Of a stretch of DNA of 64,000 nt, positions 1 to 9,351 are shown piece by piece. Position 1 is the first letter of the stretch. Every line of letters begins with the position of its first letter. The stretch comes from Polaribacter sp. Hel_I_88 (GTDB lineage Bacteria; Bacteroidota; Bacteroidia; Flavobacteriales; Flavobacteriaceae), in NCBI RefSeq assembly GCF_000687935.1, contig NZ_JHZZ01000001.1, positions 310,001 to 374,000 of the forward strand. Direction: 5' to 3'. A model generated the notes under the pieces. The model saw only the letters and a program-made list of their open reading frames with translations, did no database searches and had not been told where the DNA came from. The position numbers were made by a program, and so were the translations under genes.

Positions 1-670
1 AAAGTTGAAAAGAGTTATTTCCCCAATTTGTTTTTGCATTTTGTACCCAAGGTCTTATAGCCACATAATGATTCCAAGAAGCAATAAAATCTAAATCAGA
101 AAAACTATTATTTTTGGCAATGTTTTTATAAACAGCACTTACAGATAAATCGTCTGTATTATTTACTCTTACAATTTTGCCAATTGGGTTTTCATCTTTA
201 AACAAGGCTTTAGCAGTAGATTCAGCAATCATAATCGATTTTTGATCATCAATTCCGTTTTTTACTCCTGCAATAATTTGTAAACTCAACATATCTGGAG
301 CACCTTTTTGCATAAAATTTCCTTGAAAATTTATATTGATTTCCCCATATTTTAAATACCTGGTTTGCGTCCAAGAAGACATTACCAAATGTTTAAAATT
401 GTCTTCATATTCTTTTCTGATGGCAAATTCTAAAGGCCTTGGAATTGCTTCAGATGTTTCTGTATTTTCATTATACGTTTCGGTTTGCAATACCTGTGCA
501 ATTGTATCGTAATTTTCAAAATGATCATTGAAATTTAGTTCATCATTAATCCACAATCCAATGAGTATGGTTGCTGTAATTCCAATCGCTAAACCAGTAA
601 TATTAATCAAAGAATATACTTTGTTCTTAATTAAGTTTCTAAGCGCTATTTTTAAATAATTTTTAAACAT
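1..670 (-). CDS. FtsX/MacB-type ABC transporter permease, partial (3' end outside window)
   Basis: This is the N-terminal ~223 residues of a permease that continues beyond the left edge. It starts MFKNYLKIALRNLIKNKVYS, almost the same as the start of the complete permease upstream of it (699-3143), so the two are tandem paralogues. A first membrane segment lies at about residues 20-42, followed by the start of a MacB-like extracytoplasmic domain. It lies 28 bp after the preceding permease gene and is probably the last-read gene seen of the HlyD-ATPase-permease-permease operon. The family is MacB/LolC-like: with an ATPase and an HlyD adaptor it would drive efflux or lipoprotein/peptide transfer across the envelope. 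The substrate is unknown. Confidence 0.85.
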   Translation of the reverse strand, partial: MFKNYLKIALRNLIKNKVYSLINITGLAIGITATILIGLWINDELNFNDHFENYDTIAQVLQTETYNENTETSEAIPRPLEFAIRKEYEDNFKHLVMSSWTQTRYLKYGEININFQGNFMQKGAPDMLSLQIIAGVKNGIDDQKSIMIAESTAKALFKDENPIGKIVRVNNTDDLSVSAVYKNIAKNNSFSDLDFIASWNHYVAIRPWVQNAKTNWGNNSFQL

Positions 671-698
671 AATTTTTCTTTTTTTGATTGCTGATTTT

Positions 699-3143
699 TT
701 ATTCTGATCGTAAAGAATTTACAGGATTTGCATTAGCTGCTTGCAATGTTTTTGCACTTATAATAATTAAAGCAAACAAAATCATTGCAAAAGCACTCAC
801 CACAAAAACCCAAAAACTAATACTGGTTTTATAAGCAAAATTTTGAAGCCAATTGTATGTTCCATACCAAGCAATTGGTGCTGCAATTGCAAAAGCAATG
901 GCTACTAAAATTAAAAACTCCTTACATAGAATTGTATTAATTTGCCATAAAGAAGCCCCCAAAACTTTACGAACCCCAATTTCTTTTACACGTCTATTTG
1001 TGGAATAAATTACCAAACCTAATAGCCCTAAACAACTGATTAAAATAGATAAACCTGTTGCCCAGTTTAGCAGTTTAGAAACTTTTTGTTCTCTATTGTA
1101 AAATTTTGCAATGGTTTCATCTAAAAACTCAAGTCTCATATTTGTATCTGGATATACCTCTTTATACACATTTTTAATTTTTGCAAGACTATTTTTTAGA
1201 TTTTCAGAGGAATTACTTTGTAAAGAAATATGTGCTGCTTGAAAATTAGACCATAATGATCTAAACCAATCTCCACGAAAAGCCATAGGTTTAATATCAG
1301 ATCTTAATGATCGTTGATGAAAATCTTTCATAACTCCAACTATTTGTAAGTTTTCTTCATCATAAACCAAGGTTTGTCCTATTGCATCTTGTGGAGATTT
1401 AAACTTGTAAAATTTTCTTGCAGCTTCATTTATTACCAGTTCTTTTACGGTATCATTTCTTTGTACACGACCCGCTAATAATTCAATTTCAAATAATTCT
1501 AAAAATTGGGTATCACCTGACATAAATTGAATTTCTCCATACACTTCTTTGCCATCTACCATTCTATTCATATCAGTTGAATTAATACTTGTTGATGCTG
1601 GTGGATGACCACCAAGACTAATACTTTTAATAGCTGGAATTGATGATAACTGCTCTTTATACAATTTAATTTTATCGAAACTATCTTCTTCAAGCGGTTT
1701 ATACACAGAAACAATTGCATCTTTTTTGAAACCCATATCCTTATTCAGTAAAAAATTAATTTGTTTCCCTACCAAAAGTGTAGCAATAATAAAAACCTGT
1801 GCTATTGTAAACTGAAATACTGTTAAAAATTTTCTTAACTTAACTTTACTATCTCCAACTCCTAAATGATTTTTTAAAACAGCAGTTGTATTAAATTTTG
1901 ACAAAACCATTGCTGGATAAAATCCTGATAAAAAAGTAACTACTATTAATAGTAAAACAATTCCTATAACAACAATTGGTACAGTAAATAATTGAAAACT
2001 TAAACCTGCAGGCACAAAATCTGAAAATACATTTATTAACCATTTAGAAAGTGCTATTGATAAAATTGAAGATGTTAAGACTAGCAAAAATGTTTCGCCC
2101 ATAAACTGACCAATTAATTGTTTTCTAGAACTTCCTAACGTTTTTCTGATTCCTATTTCTTTGGCACGTTGTGCAGCTTGAGCCGTATTTAAATTGATAA
2201 AATTAATGCAGCCTAACAGCAATAAAAATATGGCAACAAAAATTAAATTTTTTAAAAGTGGTTTACTTGCTCTTCCTTCAGACCAATCGTATAAACCATA
2301 ATTATCATTAAAGTGTAAATCTGCTAATGGTTGTAATGAGAATATGCGTTCTTCTCCATATTTTATATCATCTTCATCTCTATGTTCTTTAGCAATTAGT
2401 TTTAAAGTATTATTAATTGATTCTTTTTTTGAGTTGGTATTTAATTTTACAAATAATTGCGAATTAGAATTTGTATTTCTCCAATTTTTATTTAAAAAAT
2501 TGCTACGAAGTCTTGTTTGTAAAACGGTTGAATGAGAAATAAATTCTTGAAAAACAAAATCTGACCTGCCTTTGAAGTTCTCTACAATTCCAGTAACTTT
2601 TGCATTTATAGAATCATTGTAAATTAAAGTTTTACCTATTATTTCTGATACGTTTGTATTAGGGAAATATTTTGAAGCACGTCTTTCTGTTAAAATTACT
2701 TCATTAGGGTTTTGTAAAGTATTATTTTCATCACCTGCTATAAATTTATAATTAAAAATTTTAAAATAATCTTCATCAGCATAAACCACAAATTCTGGTA
2801 ATTTAAAGGTTAAATTTTTAGTTCTATTTTCAACCTTCATTGGTCTTTCAACATAAAACTCGCTTATAACATCAAAATTAGTATTCTCTTGTATTGCACC
2901 TTTTAAAGCCAATGTAACTCCGGAATTAGAAAAATTTCCATCTTGCGTTTTAAAATCAGTAACAATTCTGTAAATTTTATCTCCATCTTTATGAAAATTA
3001 TCGAACGTATATTCGTAATACACCATTAAACCAATCACAAAAGAAGCACTAAAACCAATGGTCAATCCAATAATATTGATAAATGAAAATACTTTGTTTT
3101 TCAAAATATTTCTGAAAGCTATTTTTATATAATTTTTAAACAT
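699..3143 (-). CDS. FtsX/MacB-type ABC transporter permease, 814 aa
   Basis: A full-length double-unit permease. Residues ~18-41 form the first membrane helix, ~45-280 a MacB periplasmic core domain, ~295-420 an FtsX domain with three helices, ~440-460 a further helix, then a second periplasmic core, and ~695-810 a second FtsX domain. The cytoplasmic motif RAKEIGIRKTLGSS (FtsX half one) recurs as RRVKEIGVRKVLGAS in half two, as in duplicated Bacteroidota permeases of about 800 residues. It lies 53 bp downstream of its probable ATPase (3197-3874). Transport of a drug, peptide or envelope component is likely, but the substrate cannot be read from sequence. Confidence 0.9.
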   Translation of the reverse strand: MFKNYIKIAFRNILKNKVFSFINIIGLTIGFSASFVIGLMVYYEYTFDNFHKDGDKIYRIVTDFKTQDGNFSNSGVTLALKGAIQENTNFDVISEFYVERPMKVENRTKNLTFKLPEFVVYADEDYFKIFNYKFIAGDENNTLQNPNEVILTERRASKYFPNTNVSEIIGKTLIYNDSINAKVTGIVENFKGRSDFVFQEFISHSTVLQTRLRSNFLNKNWRNTNSNSQLFVKLNTNSKKESINNTLKLIAKEHRDEDDIKYGEERIFSLQPLADLHFNDNYGLYDWSEGRASKPLLKNLIFVAIFLLLLGCINFINLNTAQAAQRAKEIGIRKTLGSSRKQLIGQFMGETFLLVLTSSILSIALSKWLINVFSDFVPAGLSFQLFTVPIVVIGIVLLLIVVTFLSGFYPAMVLSKFNTTAVLKNHLGVGDSKVKLRKFLTVFQFTIAQVFIIATLLVGKQINFLLNKDMGFKKDAIVSVYKPLEEDSFDKIKLYKEQLSSIPAIKSISLGGHPPASTSINSTDMNRMVDGKEVYGEIQFMSGDTQFLELFEIELLAGRVQRNDTVKELVINEAARKFYKFKSPQDAIGQTLVYDEENLQIVGVMKDFHQRSLRSDIKPMAFRGDWFRSLWSNFQAAHISLQSNSSENLKNSLAKIKNVYKEVYPDTNMRLEFLDETIAKFYNREQKVSKLLNWATGLSILISCLGLLGLVIYSTNRRVKEIGVRKVLGASLWQINTILCKEFLILVAIAFAIAAPIAWYGTYNWLQNFAYKTSISFWVFVVSAFAMILFALIIISAKTLQAANANPVNSLRSE

Positions 3144-3196
3144 TTCCTTTTGATTTTTTTGGTTCTGATTATTGGTTTATAACTAAAATAATTTTA

Positions 3197-3874
3197 TTAC
3201 ACCAAAATATTTTCGGTTACTTTTTGTCCATCTAACATTCTAATAATTCTATGGCTATATTTCGCATCGTGTTCACTGTGTGTAACCATAATAATTGTAG
3301 TGCCAGCTTCGTTTAAATCGATTAACAAATCCATCACTTCATTACCATTTGCACTGTCTAAATTTCCTGTTGGTTCATCTGCTAAAATCAATTTTGGATT
3401 ATTTACAACAGCTCTTGCAACTGCAACTCTTTGTTGCTGACCACCAGATAATTGTTGAGGAAAATGATTACGTCTGTGCATAATTTGCATTTTTTCTAAC
3501 ACTTCTTCCACACGTTTTTTTCTTTCTGAAGATTTTACACCTGTGTAAATTAATGGCAACTCTACATTTTCAAAAACCGTTAATTCATCAATCAAATTAA
3601 AACTTTGAAACACAAACCCAACATTATGTTTTCTTAATTGCGCACGTTTTCTTTCATTATAACCAGCTACTTCTTCTCCATTAAATTTAAAACTACCAGC
3701 ATCAGGATCATCTAACAATCCTAAAATGTTTAATAAGGTCGATTTTCCACAACCTGAAGGCCCCATTATTGCCACAAATTCTCCTTTTTTCACTTCAAAA
3801 GACAATTTGTTTAAAGCAATGGTTTGTACTTCTTCTGTTTTATAATATTTCTCTAAATCTTTAATTTCTATCAT
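3197..3874 (-). CDS. ABC transporter ATP-binding protein, MacB/LolD type
   Basis: A 225-residue ATPase that would energise the two FtsX-type permeases read after it. Walker A (GPSGCGKST), the signature (LSGGQQQR), Walker B (LILADEPT) and the switch histidine (MVTHSEHD) are all present. The start chosen is the ATG at 3874, giving MIEIKDLEKYYKT. An in-frame ATG at 3904 would add ten residues encoded by the flanking repeat (the GCAAAGACGCAAAG motif), so it is probably not used. The gene is separated from the HlyD adaptor gene by about 200 bp of degenerate repeat but is on the same strand, so one operon is likely. Confidence 0.92.
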   Translation of the reverse strand: MIEIKDLEKYYKTEEVQTIALNKLSFEVKKGEFVAIMGPSGCGKSTLLNILGLLDDPDAGSFKFNGEEVAGYNERKRAQLRKHNVGFVFQSFNLIDELTVFENVELPLIYTGVKSSERKKRVEEVLEKMQIMHRRNHFPQQLSGGQQQRVAVARAVVNNPKLILADEPTGNLDSANGNEVMDLLIDLNEAGTTIIMVTHSEHDAKYSHRIIRMLDGQKVTENILV

Positions 3875-3904
3875 TTTTTTTGGCTTTATTTTATGTTCTC
3901 GCAA

Positions 3905-4083
3905 AGACGCAAAGTTTTTATCTTGTTTCTTGTATCTACTCTATTTTCTATAATCTTTATTCTGTAATCTATTTTCTCTTGTTTCTTGTTTCATTTTTAA
4001 TCTTGTCTCTTTTCTATTCTCTATCCTCTTTTATCTATTTTCTAAACTCTCTTTTCTCTCTTCTAAGATCTAACGACTAACGT
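3905..4083. repeat. Degenerate C/T-rich (A/G-rich on minus) short-period repeat
   Basis: About 180 bp made of variants of TCTATTTTCT, TCTTGTTTCT and TTCTATAATC, bordered by CGCAAAGACGCAAAG at the ATPase side. It has no coding signature. Low-complexity decayed arrays of this kind are common in flavobacterial intergenic DNA. Here it sits inside a probable operon between the adaptor and ATPase genes. Confidence 0.7.
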
Positions 4084-5334
4084 CTATTTTAAAACAATCT
4101 GTTCAATTTCGTTAAATGAATCGTAGCTGGAAGTAATCACTTTATCGCCTACATTTAAGCCACTAATAACTTCGTAATATTCTGTATTCTGACTTCCTAA
4201 TTGAATTTCTACTTTATAAGCTGATGAACCATCTTCACTTAATTTAAAAATCCAATTTCCACCCGTTTTTTGGAAAAAACTACCAACAGGAATTAACATT
4301 GCTTCTTTTTCTGCACTTAATGCCACTCTAATTTGTAGATTCTGACCTCTTCTAATTCCTTTAGGAACTTCATTTTCAAAAACCATATCAACTTGAAAAC
4401 GTCCATTGGTTACTTGTGTAAAAATCTTTTTTATCACTAAAGTGAAATCTTTGTTGTTTAAATTTACTGTCCCTTTTTGACCTGTGTAAATTCTAGAAAT
4501 ATAATGCTGATCAATATCAACTCTCACTTTATAACCTGTTAAAACATCAATTTGACCTAAACGTTCTCCTTTGTTTTTAGATTGACCAATTTCTGCATCT
4601 AAAGACGTTAATTGCCCATCAATTGGAGCTCTCACCACTAAATCTTCCACTTTTTTACGCATTAATTTTAACGCACTTTGTGTTCTTTGATACGAATTAT
4701 TAGCTTGTTCAATTTCTTGTTTTGTAGCAATAGAATCTTCTTGCAAAATTTCATTCGTCAGCTTCATTCTTTGTTTTTGGTAGTTGAAATTGTTTAGAGA
4801 AGACTCATAATCTTGTCTGCCAATGGCACCTTTTTCGTACAATTTTGAGTTTAAATCATACAAACGTTTGGCTTCAATCAAAGTATTTTCTACGTCTGTA
4901 AATTGATTCAGTCTATTAATGGTATTTTGTCTTGCAGCATTTTGAGAAATTTGCATTTGTGTTAACAAATTATACACAGAAGTTTCTTGGTTGATTAAAC
5001 TCAACTCCAAATCTGTATTTGCTAATTTTAAAATTGGCTCGCCTTTTTTCATAATTGCGCCATCTTCTACAAATTTTTCTTCCACTCTTCCACCTTCAAC
5101 AGCATCTAAATAAATGGTTGTTATGGGTAAAACTATTCCACTTACCGGAATATTTTCTTGAAAAACACCCTTTTTTACAGTATTAATTGCAATTCGTTCT
5201 TTATCAACAGACAATTTTGCGCCTCCAGAAGTTGCATATATCACATAAATAATCAACATTAAAAGAAGTGCAATTCCACCAATTTTAAGTAATATTGCTG
5301 TAGAAAATTTCTTTTTTTCTATTTTGATATCCAT
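4084..5334 (-). CDS. HlyD/MacA-family periplasmic adaptor (membrane fusion protein)
   Basis: A 416-residue RND/ABC-type adaptor. Residues ~14-36 are a single N-terminal membrane anchor. A lipoyl-like half domain follows (GGRVEEKFVEDGAIMKKGEPILKL is split across residues ~83-106), then a helical hairpin at ~110-225 rich in Gln, Asn and Glu, then the second lipoyl half (VRAPIDGQL) and beta-barrel and membrane-proximal domains to the C terminus. It would connect the inner-membrane FtsX permeases to an outer-membrane channel that is not encoded here. It is the first gene of the leftward operon and lies opposite a sigma-54 response regulator, which probably controls it. Confidence 0.9.
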   Translation of the reverse strand: MDIKIEKKKFSTAILLKIGGIALLLMLIIYVIYATSGGAKLSVDKERIAINTVKKGVFQENIPVSGIVLPITTIYLDAVEGGRVEEKFVEDGAIMKKGEPILKLANTDLELSLINQETSVYNLLTQMQISQNAARQNTINRLNQFTDVENTLIEAKRLYDLNSKLYEKGAIGRQDYESSLNNFNYQKQRMKLTNEILQEDSIATKQEIEQANNSYQRTQSALKLMRKKVEDLVVRAPIDGQLTSLDAEIGQSKNKGERLGQIDVLTGYKVRVDIDQHYISRIYTGQKGTVNLNNKDFTLVIKKIFTQVTNGRFQVDMVFENEVPKGIRRGQNLQIRVALSAEKEAMLIPVGSFFQKTGGNWIFKLSEDGSSAYKVEIQLGSQNTEYYEVISGLNVGDKVITSSYDSFNEIEQIVLK

Positions 5335-5360
5335 TTTTACCTTTTTATTTCCTTTTCTAT

Positions 5361-5380
5361 ACAGTCAAGATTATGCCAAA
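5361..5380 (-). promoter_or_regulatory. Candidate sigma-54 (-24/-12) promoter of the efflux operon, imperfect
   Basis: On the minus strand the sequence reads TTTGGCATAATCTTGACTGT, resembling the sigma-54 consensus TGGCAC-N5-TTGC. The GG-to-G spacing is 11 instead of 12 and the -12 element is GA rather than GC, so the match is weak. What favours it is position: about 27 bp before the HlyD ATG, downstream of a pair of operator-like repeats, and next to a gene for a sigma-54 activator. Confidence 0.35.
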
Positions 5381-5431
5381 GGATAAACTATTTAATTATC
5401 AGTACTTTAAAAAAATAAACAAAAATTAAAG

Positions 5432-5470
5432 TGTTCGTTTTTGATACACTTCTGTTCGTTTTTGGTACAG
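5432..5470. promoter_or_regulatory. Twin operator-like repeats (candidate activator binding sites)
   Basis: Two copies of TGTTCGTTTTTGRTACA lie at 5432-5449 and 5453-5470, exactly 21 bp (two helical turns) apart. Each copy is a weak dyad (TGT...ACA). They sit about 50-90 bp upstream of the candidate -24/-12 sequence of the HlyD operon, a typical position for enhancer sites of NtrC-like activators. The rest of the 388-bp gap 5335-5722 holds only decayed repeats. Confidence 0.55.
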
Positions 5471-5495
5471 ATTAAACAGATGAACAGATTTTTTT

Positions 5496-5670
5496 TGACA
5501 CGGATTTCACTGTTTTTCAAGCATAAAATGATAAAAAAACTAAAGATTTTTTAGTTTGTAAAATCCATAAAATTCGTGTCTTATTGATTTTATTTTCTAT
5601 AAATCTGTGTAATCTGTGTCTAATCTTTTTGTTTAAAAAAATCTGTGTAATTCGTAAAATCCGTGTCTTA
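5496..5670. repeat. Degenerate AATCTGTGTAATTCGTGTC-type repeat cluster
   Basis: Several diverged copies of GACACGGATTT, AAATTCGTGTCTTA, AATCTGTGTAATCTGTGTC and AATCCGTGTC alternate over 175 bp between the HlyD gene and the response regulator. A related, shorter copy is at 11224-11268. No open reading frame or RNA structure was recognised here. Confidence 0.7.
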
Positions 5671-5722
5671 ATTTTTTCCCATCACTTTTATAATTGAAAG
5701 ATATTATTGTAATATTGTAACT

Positions 5723-7060
5723 ATGGTTTTAAAAAATGCAAAAATTTTAGTAATCGATGATGATGTTGATGTTTTGACAGCAATTCGTCTTTTGCTAAAA
5801 CCTTTAGTTAGCCAAATTGTAGTTGAGAAAAATCCAAATGCCATTAATTTTCAAATTGAGAGTAAAAAGTTCGATTTAATAATTTTGGATATGAATTTTA
5901 ACGGACTTGTAAATACAGGCAATGAAGGTATATTCTGGCTGAATACAATAAAAAAATTCAACCCAAATATTGCTGTGGTTTTAATGACTGCTTATGCAGA
6001 TATAGATTTGGCTATTAGAGGTTTAAAAGAAGGGGCAGCAGATTTTTTAATAAAACCTTGGAAAAATGAAAAGATTATCAATACAATTACTTCCATTTTA
6101 AAATCAGAAAAGAAAACAAACGCTAATTTTTCGTCAAATAACATTCCTATAATTGGCGAAAGTGCAATAATGCAAGATGTTTTTCTAAAAATAAAAAAAG
6201 TTGGGCCAACAGATGCTAATGTTTTAATTTTAGGCGAAAACGGAACAGGAAAAGATTTAATTGCAAGAGCTTTACACGAAAACTCCAACAGAAATAACAA
6301 ACCATTTATAAAAGTTGATGTGGGCTCTTTAACAGCAACTTTGTTTGAAAGTGAATTATTTGGTTACAAAAAAGGGGCTTTTACTGGCGCGAATGAAGAC
6401 AGAAAAGGACGTTTTGAAGCAGCAAATGGTGGAACACTTTTTTTAGATGAAATTGGCAATATTTCTTTGAGTCAGCAAGTGCGTTTGTTAACGATTTTGC
6501 AAAATAGACAAGTTACTCCTTTAGGTACTAATACACCAATTAATATTGATATTCGTTTGATTTGTGCCACCAATGAAAACCCAAATGTTTTAGCTGATGA
6601 AAAGAAGTTTAGAAAAGATTTAATCTACAGGATTAACACGTTAGATATTACTGTGCCACCTCTTCGCAAAAGAGAAACTGATATTATTTTATTAGCAAAA
6701 TATTTTTTGAATTTATACGAAGAAAAATACAATAAAACCACTTTTGAATTTGATGCAAGTTTTATAAAAAAACTAAAAAACCACAACTTTCCAGGTAATG
6801 TTAGGGAGTTGCAATACATTTTAGAAAGAGCTGTTATTATGACTGATGGCAACGTTTTAAAAGCAGAGGATTTGGTTTTTTCATCTATAGAAAGAACTGT
6901 TGAAACCAATATTCCAAAAACTTTAAATTTAGATGATGTTGAAAAAAACACCATCCTTACTGTGTTAGAAAAATACAAAGGAAATATATCAAAATCGGCA
7001 AAAGAATTGGGGATTACAAGAGCAGCTTTGTACAGAAGATTGGAGAAATATGAATTATAA
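5723..7060 (+). CDS. Sigma-54-dependent response regulator (NtrC family)
   Basis: A 445-residue activator with three domains. The receiver (about 1-125) has acidic residues at 12-13, phospho-acceptor D56, T89 and K111. The AAA+ domain (about 143-375) has Walker A GENGTGKD at 171-178, the sigma-54 contact loop GAFTGA at 218-223 and Walker B around LDEIG at 241-245. A Fis-type helix-turn-helix lies at ~405-445 (GNISKSAKELGITRAALYRRL). Its gene overlaps the sensor kinase gene by 11 bp, so they form a two-component pair. The divergent HlyD/ABC operon with twin repeats upstream is the most likely target. Confidence 0.95.
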   Translation: MVLKNAKILVIDDDVDVLTAIRLLLKPLVSQIVVEKNPNAINFQIESKKFDLIILDMNFNGLVNTGNEGIFWLNTIKKFNPNIAVVLMTAYADIDLAIRGLKEGAADFLIKPWKNEKIINTITSILKSEKKTNANFSSNNIPIIGESAIMQDVFLKIKKVGPTDANVLILGENGTGKDLIARALHENSNRNNKPFIKVDVGSLTATLFESELFGYKKGAFTGANEDRKGRFEAANGGTLFLDEIGNISLSQQVRLLTILQNRQVTPLGTNTPINIDIRLICATNENPNVLADEKKFRKDLIYRINTLDITVPPLRKRETDIILLAKYFLNLYEEKYNKTTFEFDASFIKKLKNHNFPGNVRELQYILERAVIMTDGNVLKAEDLVFSSIERTVETNIPKTLNLDDVEKNTILTVLEKYKGNISKSAKELGITRAALYRRLEKYEL

Positions 7061-8396
7061 AAGTTACATTTTAAAACTCTTCCTTCGGAATTTTATGTTG
7101 ATTTGCCTAATTTTAGGTTTGATTTACGTTATTGTAAAAAAAGAAGATATTTTATACATTGTGCTTATAAGTTTTGCAATATTGTGTAGTATTCAAAATT
7201 TATACACCTTTATAAAAAGACGTTTTGCAGCCATTGATGACTTTTTTGAGGCTGTAAAATACCGTGATTTTTCAAGATGGTTTCCAGAAGATCGTGGGCC
7301 AAAAGATATTCGATTTTTATACACAGGTTTTAATGAAGTAAACAGAACTATCAAAGAAATTAACGTTCAAAACGAAACGCAATACATTTATCTTCAGAAA
7401 ATTTTAGAAATGATTGATGTTGGTATTATTGCCTATAATATTGAAACAGGAGACGTATTATGGTTGAATGATACATTTAAAGAAATTATTGATTTTCCTT
7501 CATTTAAAAACATTCGTTTTGTAGAAAACAGAAAACCAGAATTGTATACTATTATTTTTGAAACCTATAATAGAGAACCAAATTCTATTACAATTGCGCT
7601 CCAAAATGAGCAGTTAAAAGTTTTAATTTCTGATACTATTTTTCAAATTAAAGAAGATTCTTTTAAATTGGTTATCCTACAAAATATTGATAGTACTTTA
7701 AACAAAAATGAGTCTGAAGCCTGGAAAAAATTATTGAGTGTAATGACGCATGAAATAATGAATTCGATTGCGCCAATTTCTTCTTTAGCAGATACTTTAC
7801 AAAGAAATATTGAATTGAGTTTAGAAAATCCACAAGAAAATTCTTTGGAAATTGAAGACTTAAACGCAGGCATAAAAACGATTAAAAATAGAAGTCAAGG
7901 TTTATTAAAATTTGCAAAAACCTACAGAAGTTTAAGCAAAGTAACCCATTTAAACTTACAAAAAGTACAAGTTTCTGAACTTTTTAAGAATATTGAATTA
8001 TTAATGGCTCCATCAATCAAAGCAAAAAATATTGCTATTGAATTTTCTATATCTTCTAAAAGATTACAATTGGATATTGATGTTCATTTAATAGAACAAG
8101 TTATCATTAATTTGATTTTAAATGCAAAAGATGCTTGTCAACAAAAAGAAAATCCACTTATTAAAGTTGAAGCTTCTCAAACACAAAACAGAGCAATTGT
8201 TATTAAAGTTTTTGATAATGGTGCAGGAATTCCGAAAGAAATTATGGAGAATATTTTTGTGCCATTCTTTACAAGCAAATCTACAGGAAGTGGTATTGGC
8301 TTAAGTCTTTGCAAACAAATTATGTTGTTACACAAAGGCAAAATTTTAGTAAATAGTATCGAAAATGAAGGTACTGTTTTTACACTTACCTTTTAG
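7050..8396 (+). CDS. Sensor histidine kinase, NtrY-like
   Basis: A 448-residue membrane kinase paired with the preceding response regulator; the ATG lies inside the end of that gene. Two membrane helices occupy ~10-30 and ~33-52 with almost no periplasmic loop, which suggests intramembrane or cytoplasmic sensing. A PAS-like region lies at ~110-215, the phospho-acceptor motif [12 protein letters not shown] at ~231-242, and the ATPase core at ~330-448 with N (LNAKDA), G1 (DNGAGIP), F (FVPFFTSK) and G2 (GSGIGLSL) boxes. The signal is unknown, but the genetic context points to envelope or efflux stress. Confidence 0.93.
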   Translation: MNYKSYILKLFLRNFMLICLILGLIYVIVKKEDILYIVLISFAILCSIQNLYTFIKRRFAAIDDFFEAVKYRDFSRWFPEDRGPKDIRFLYTGFNEVNRTIKEINVQNETQYIYLQKILEMIDVGIIAYNIETGDVLWLNDTFKEIIDFPSFKNIRFVENRKPELYTIIFETYNREPNSITIALQNEQLKVLISDTIFQIKEDSFKLVILQNIDSTLNKNESEAWKKLLSVMTHEIMNSIAPISSLADTLQRNIELSLENPQENSLEIEDLNAGIKTIKNRSQGLLKFAKTYRSLSKVTHLNLQKVQVSELFKNIELLMAPSIKAKNIAIEFSISSKRLQLDIDVHLIEQVIINLILNAKDACQQKENPLIKVEASQTQNRAIVIKVFDNGAGIPKEIMENIFVPFFTSKSTGSGIGLSLCKQIMLLHKGKILVNSIENEGTVFTLTF

Positions 8397-8465
8397 CTGT
8401 ATTTGTTAAATACTTGTTAAATAGTAATTTGCGTGCAATTTTTTAAACATAATTACGTCTTAGAT

Positions 8466-8498
8466 AAAGGGTAAGATTTTATCTTATCCTTCTTTTTC
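8466..8498 (+). terminator. Intrinsic terminator after the two-component operon
   Basis: An 11-bp stem (AAGGGTAAGAT with ATCTTATCCTT, one G-T pair) with a TTT loop is followed by CTTTTTC. It begins about 70 bp after the kinase stop codon. Confidence 0.75.
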
Positions 8499-8508
8499 AT
8501 AGCAATTT

Positions 8509-8543
8509 CCCACTTCTCATTGAGGAGTGGGTTTTTTATTTTT
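8509..8543 (+). terminator. Second, tandem intrinsic terminator
   Basis: A 10-bp stem CCCACTTCTC/GAGGAGTGGG with an ATT loop is followed by TTTTTTATTTTTT. The T-run exists only in the plus direction. It slightly overlaps the 3' end of the convergent oxygenase gene. Confidence 0.8.
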
Positions 8544-9351
8544 TATATTGATGAGGATTTTCTCTAATTCCTTTTTCAAAAACTTTACGAACAGCTGTTC
8601 TTAAATTATTATCTAATCGAAAAAAAATATCTTTAACTTTTTGTGAAGGTCTTCCTCTAAACGTAGTTACATGAAAATTATCATCTTGTAATAAAGATTT
8701 TTCTGAAAAATAATAATTAGAAACACAACGCCTTACATCATCTTTTAAAACTTTATTTACAGAATGCCAAGATTTGTCATGAGTGGCCATAACAACCAAT
8801 CTGTTACATTTACTTTGAACTACAATAGGTTCATTTTTTAAACCATTATTCCATAATTCTAAGTTACCACCATTGTCTAATTCCCAATTTGGTGTCACAT
8901 AAAACAACAAATTCAAAACGCGCCAAAGATGCCTATCTTTATCATGAGAATTGTCTAAATGCGGACTTAAATAATTATCTTTTGCCATTAAAGATAAACC
9001 TCCTGCATACAAGTTTTCATCTGGAATTAAGCTTTCAATTCCACAAATTTCTGAGACTAATTGTACAACTTTGACATCTTGAAAAGCATAAATAACCTCT
9101 TCTAAAAGTGCGTTATACTTATCCATTTGATAGGCTATATACTTAAATTCTCTGATATTTTTTCGTTGCTTAGTTTGCGATAATTTTGGAAAGCTCTTGT
9201 AAATATCAAGCACTAAACTTTCAGGTAAAAGTTCATCAACATAAAAAAAACCAATTTCTTTTTCCGACTTTAAAAACTGTGCTTTTAAAGTTTCTTTTTC
9301 TTTGGTTAATTTATCGGAAATTAAAGTAGCTATTTCTTTTCTATGTATCAT
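8536..9351 (-). CDS. 2-oxoglutarate/Fe(II)-dependent oxygenase family protein
   Basis: A 271-residue cytoplasmic protein with the facial triad and 2-oxoglutarate anchor of the 2OG-Fe(II) oxygenase fold: H131-x-D133 (SPHLDNSHD), H196 (SWHSVN) and R207/R208 (VRRCVSNYYF). The beta-strand order around GGNLELW also fits prolyl-hydroxylase-like members. It overlaps the glycosyltransferase gene read before it by 11 bp, so hydroxylation of a sugar, lipid or peptide in a surface-polysaccharide context is plausible. The substrate is not deducible. Confidence 0.8.
   Translation of the reverse strand: MIHRKEIATLISDKLTKEKETLKAQFLKSEKEIGFFYVDELLPESLVLDIYKSFPKLSQTKQRKNIREFKYIAYQMDKYNALLEEVIYAFQDVKVVQLVSEICGIESLIPDENLYAGGLSLMAKDNYLSPHLDNSHDKDRHLWRVLNLLFYVTPNWELDNGGNLELWNNGLKNEPIVVQSKCNRLVVMATHDKSWHSVNKVLKDDVRRCVSNYYFSEKSLLQDDNFHVTTFRGRPSQKVKDIFFRLDNNLRTAVRKVFEKGIRENPHQYKK

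Noticed and set aside
3875..3904. Ten-residue upstream extension of the ABC ATPase (MREHKIKPKK)
   Set aside because: It is encoded by the flanking repeat motif, and the internal ATG at 3874 gives the conserved family N terminus.
3905..4083. CRISPR array or tandem-repeat gene in the C/T-rich stretch
   Set aside because: Units are short, irregular and not separated by unique spacers of constant length.
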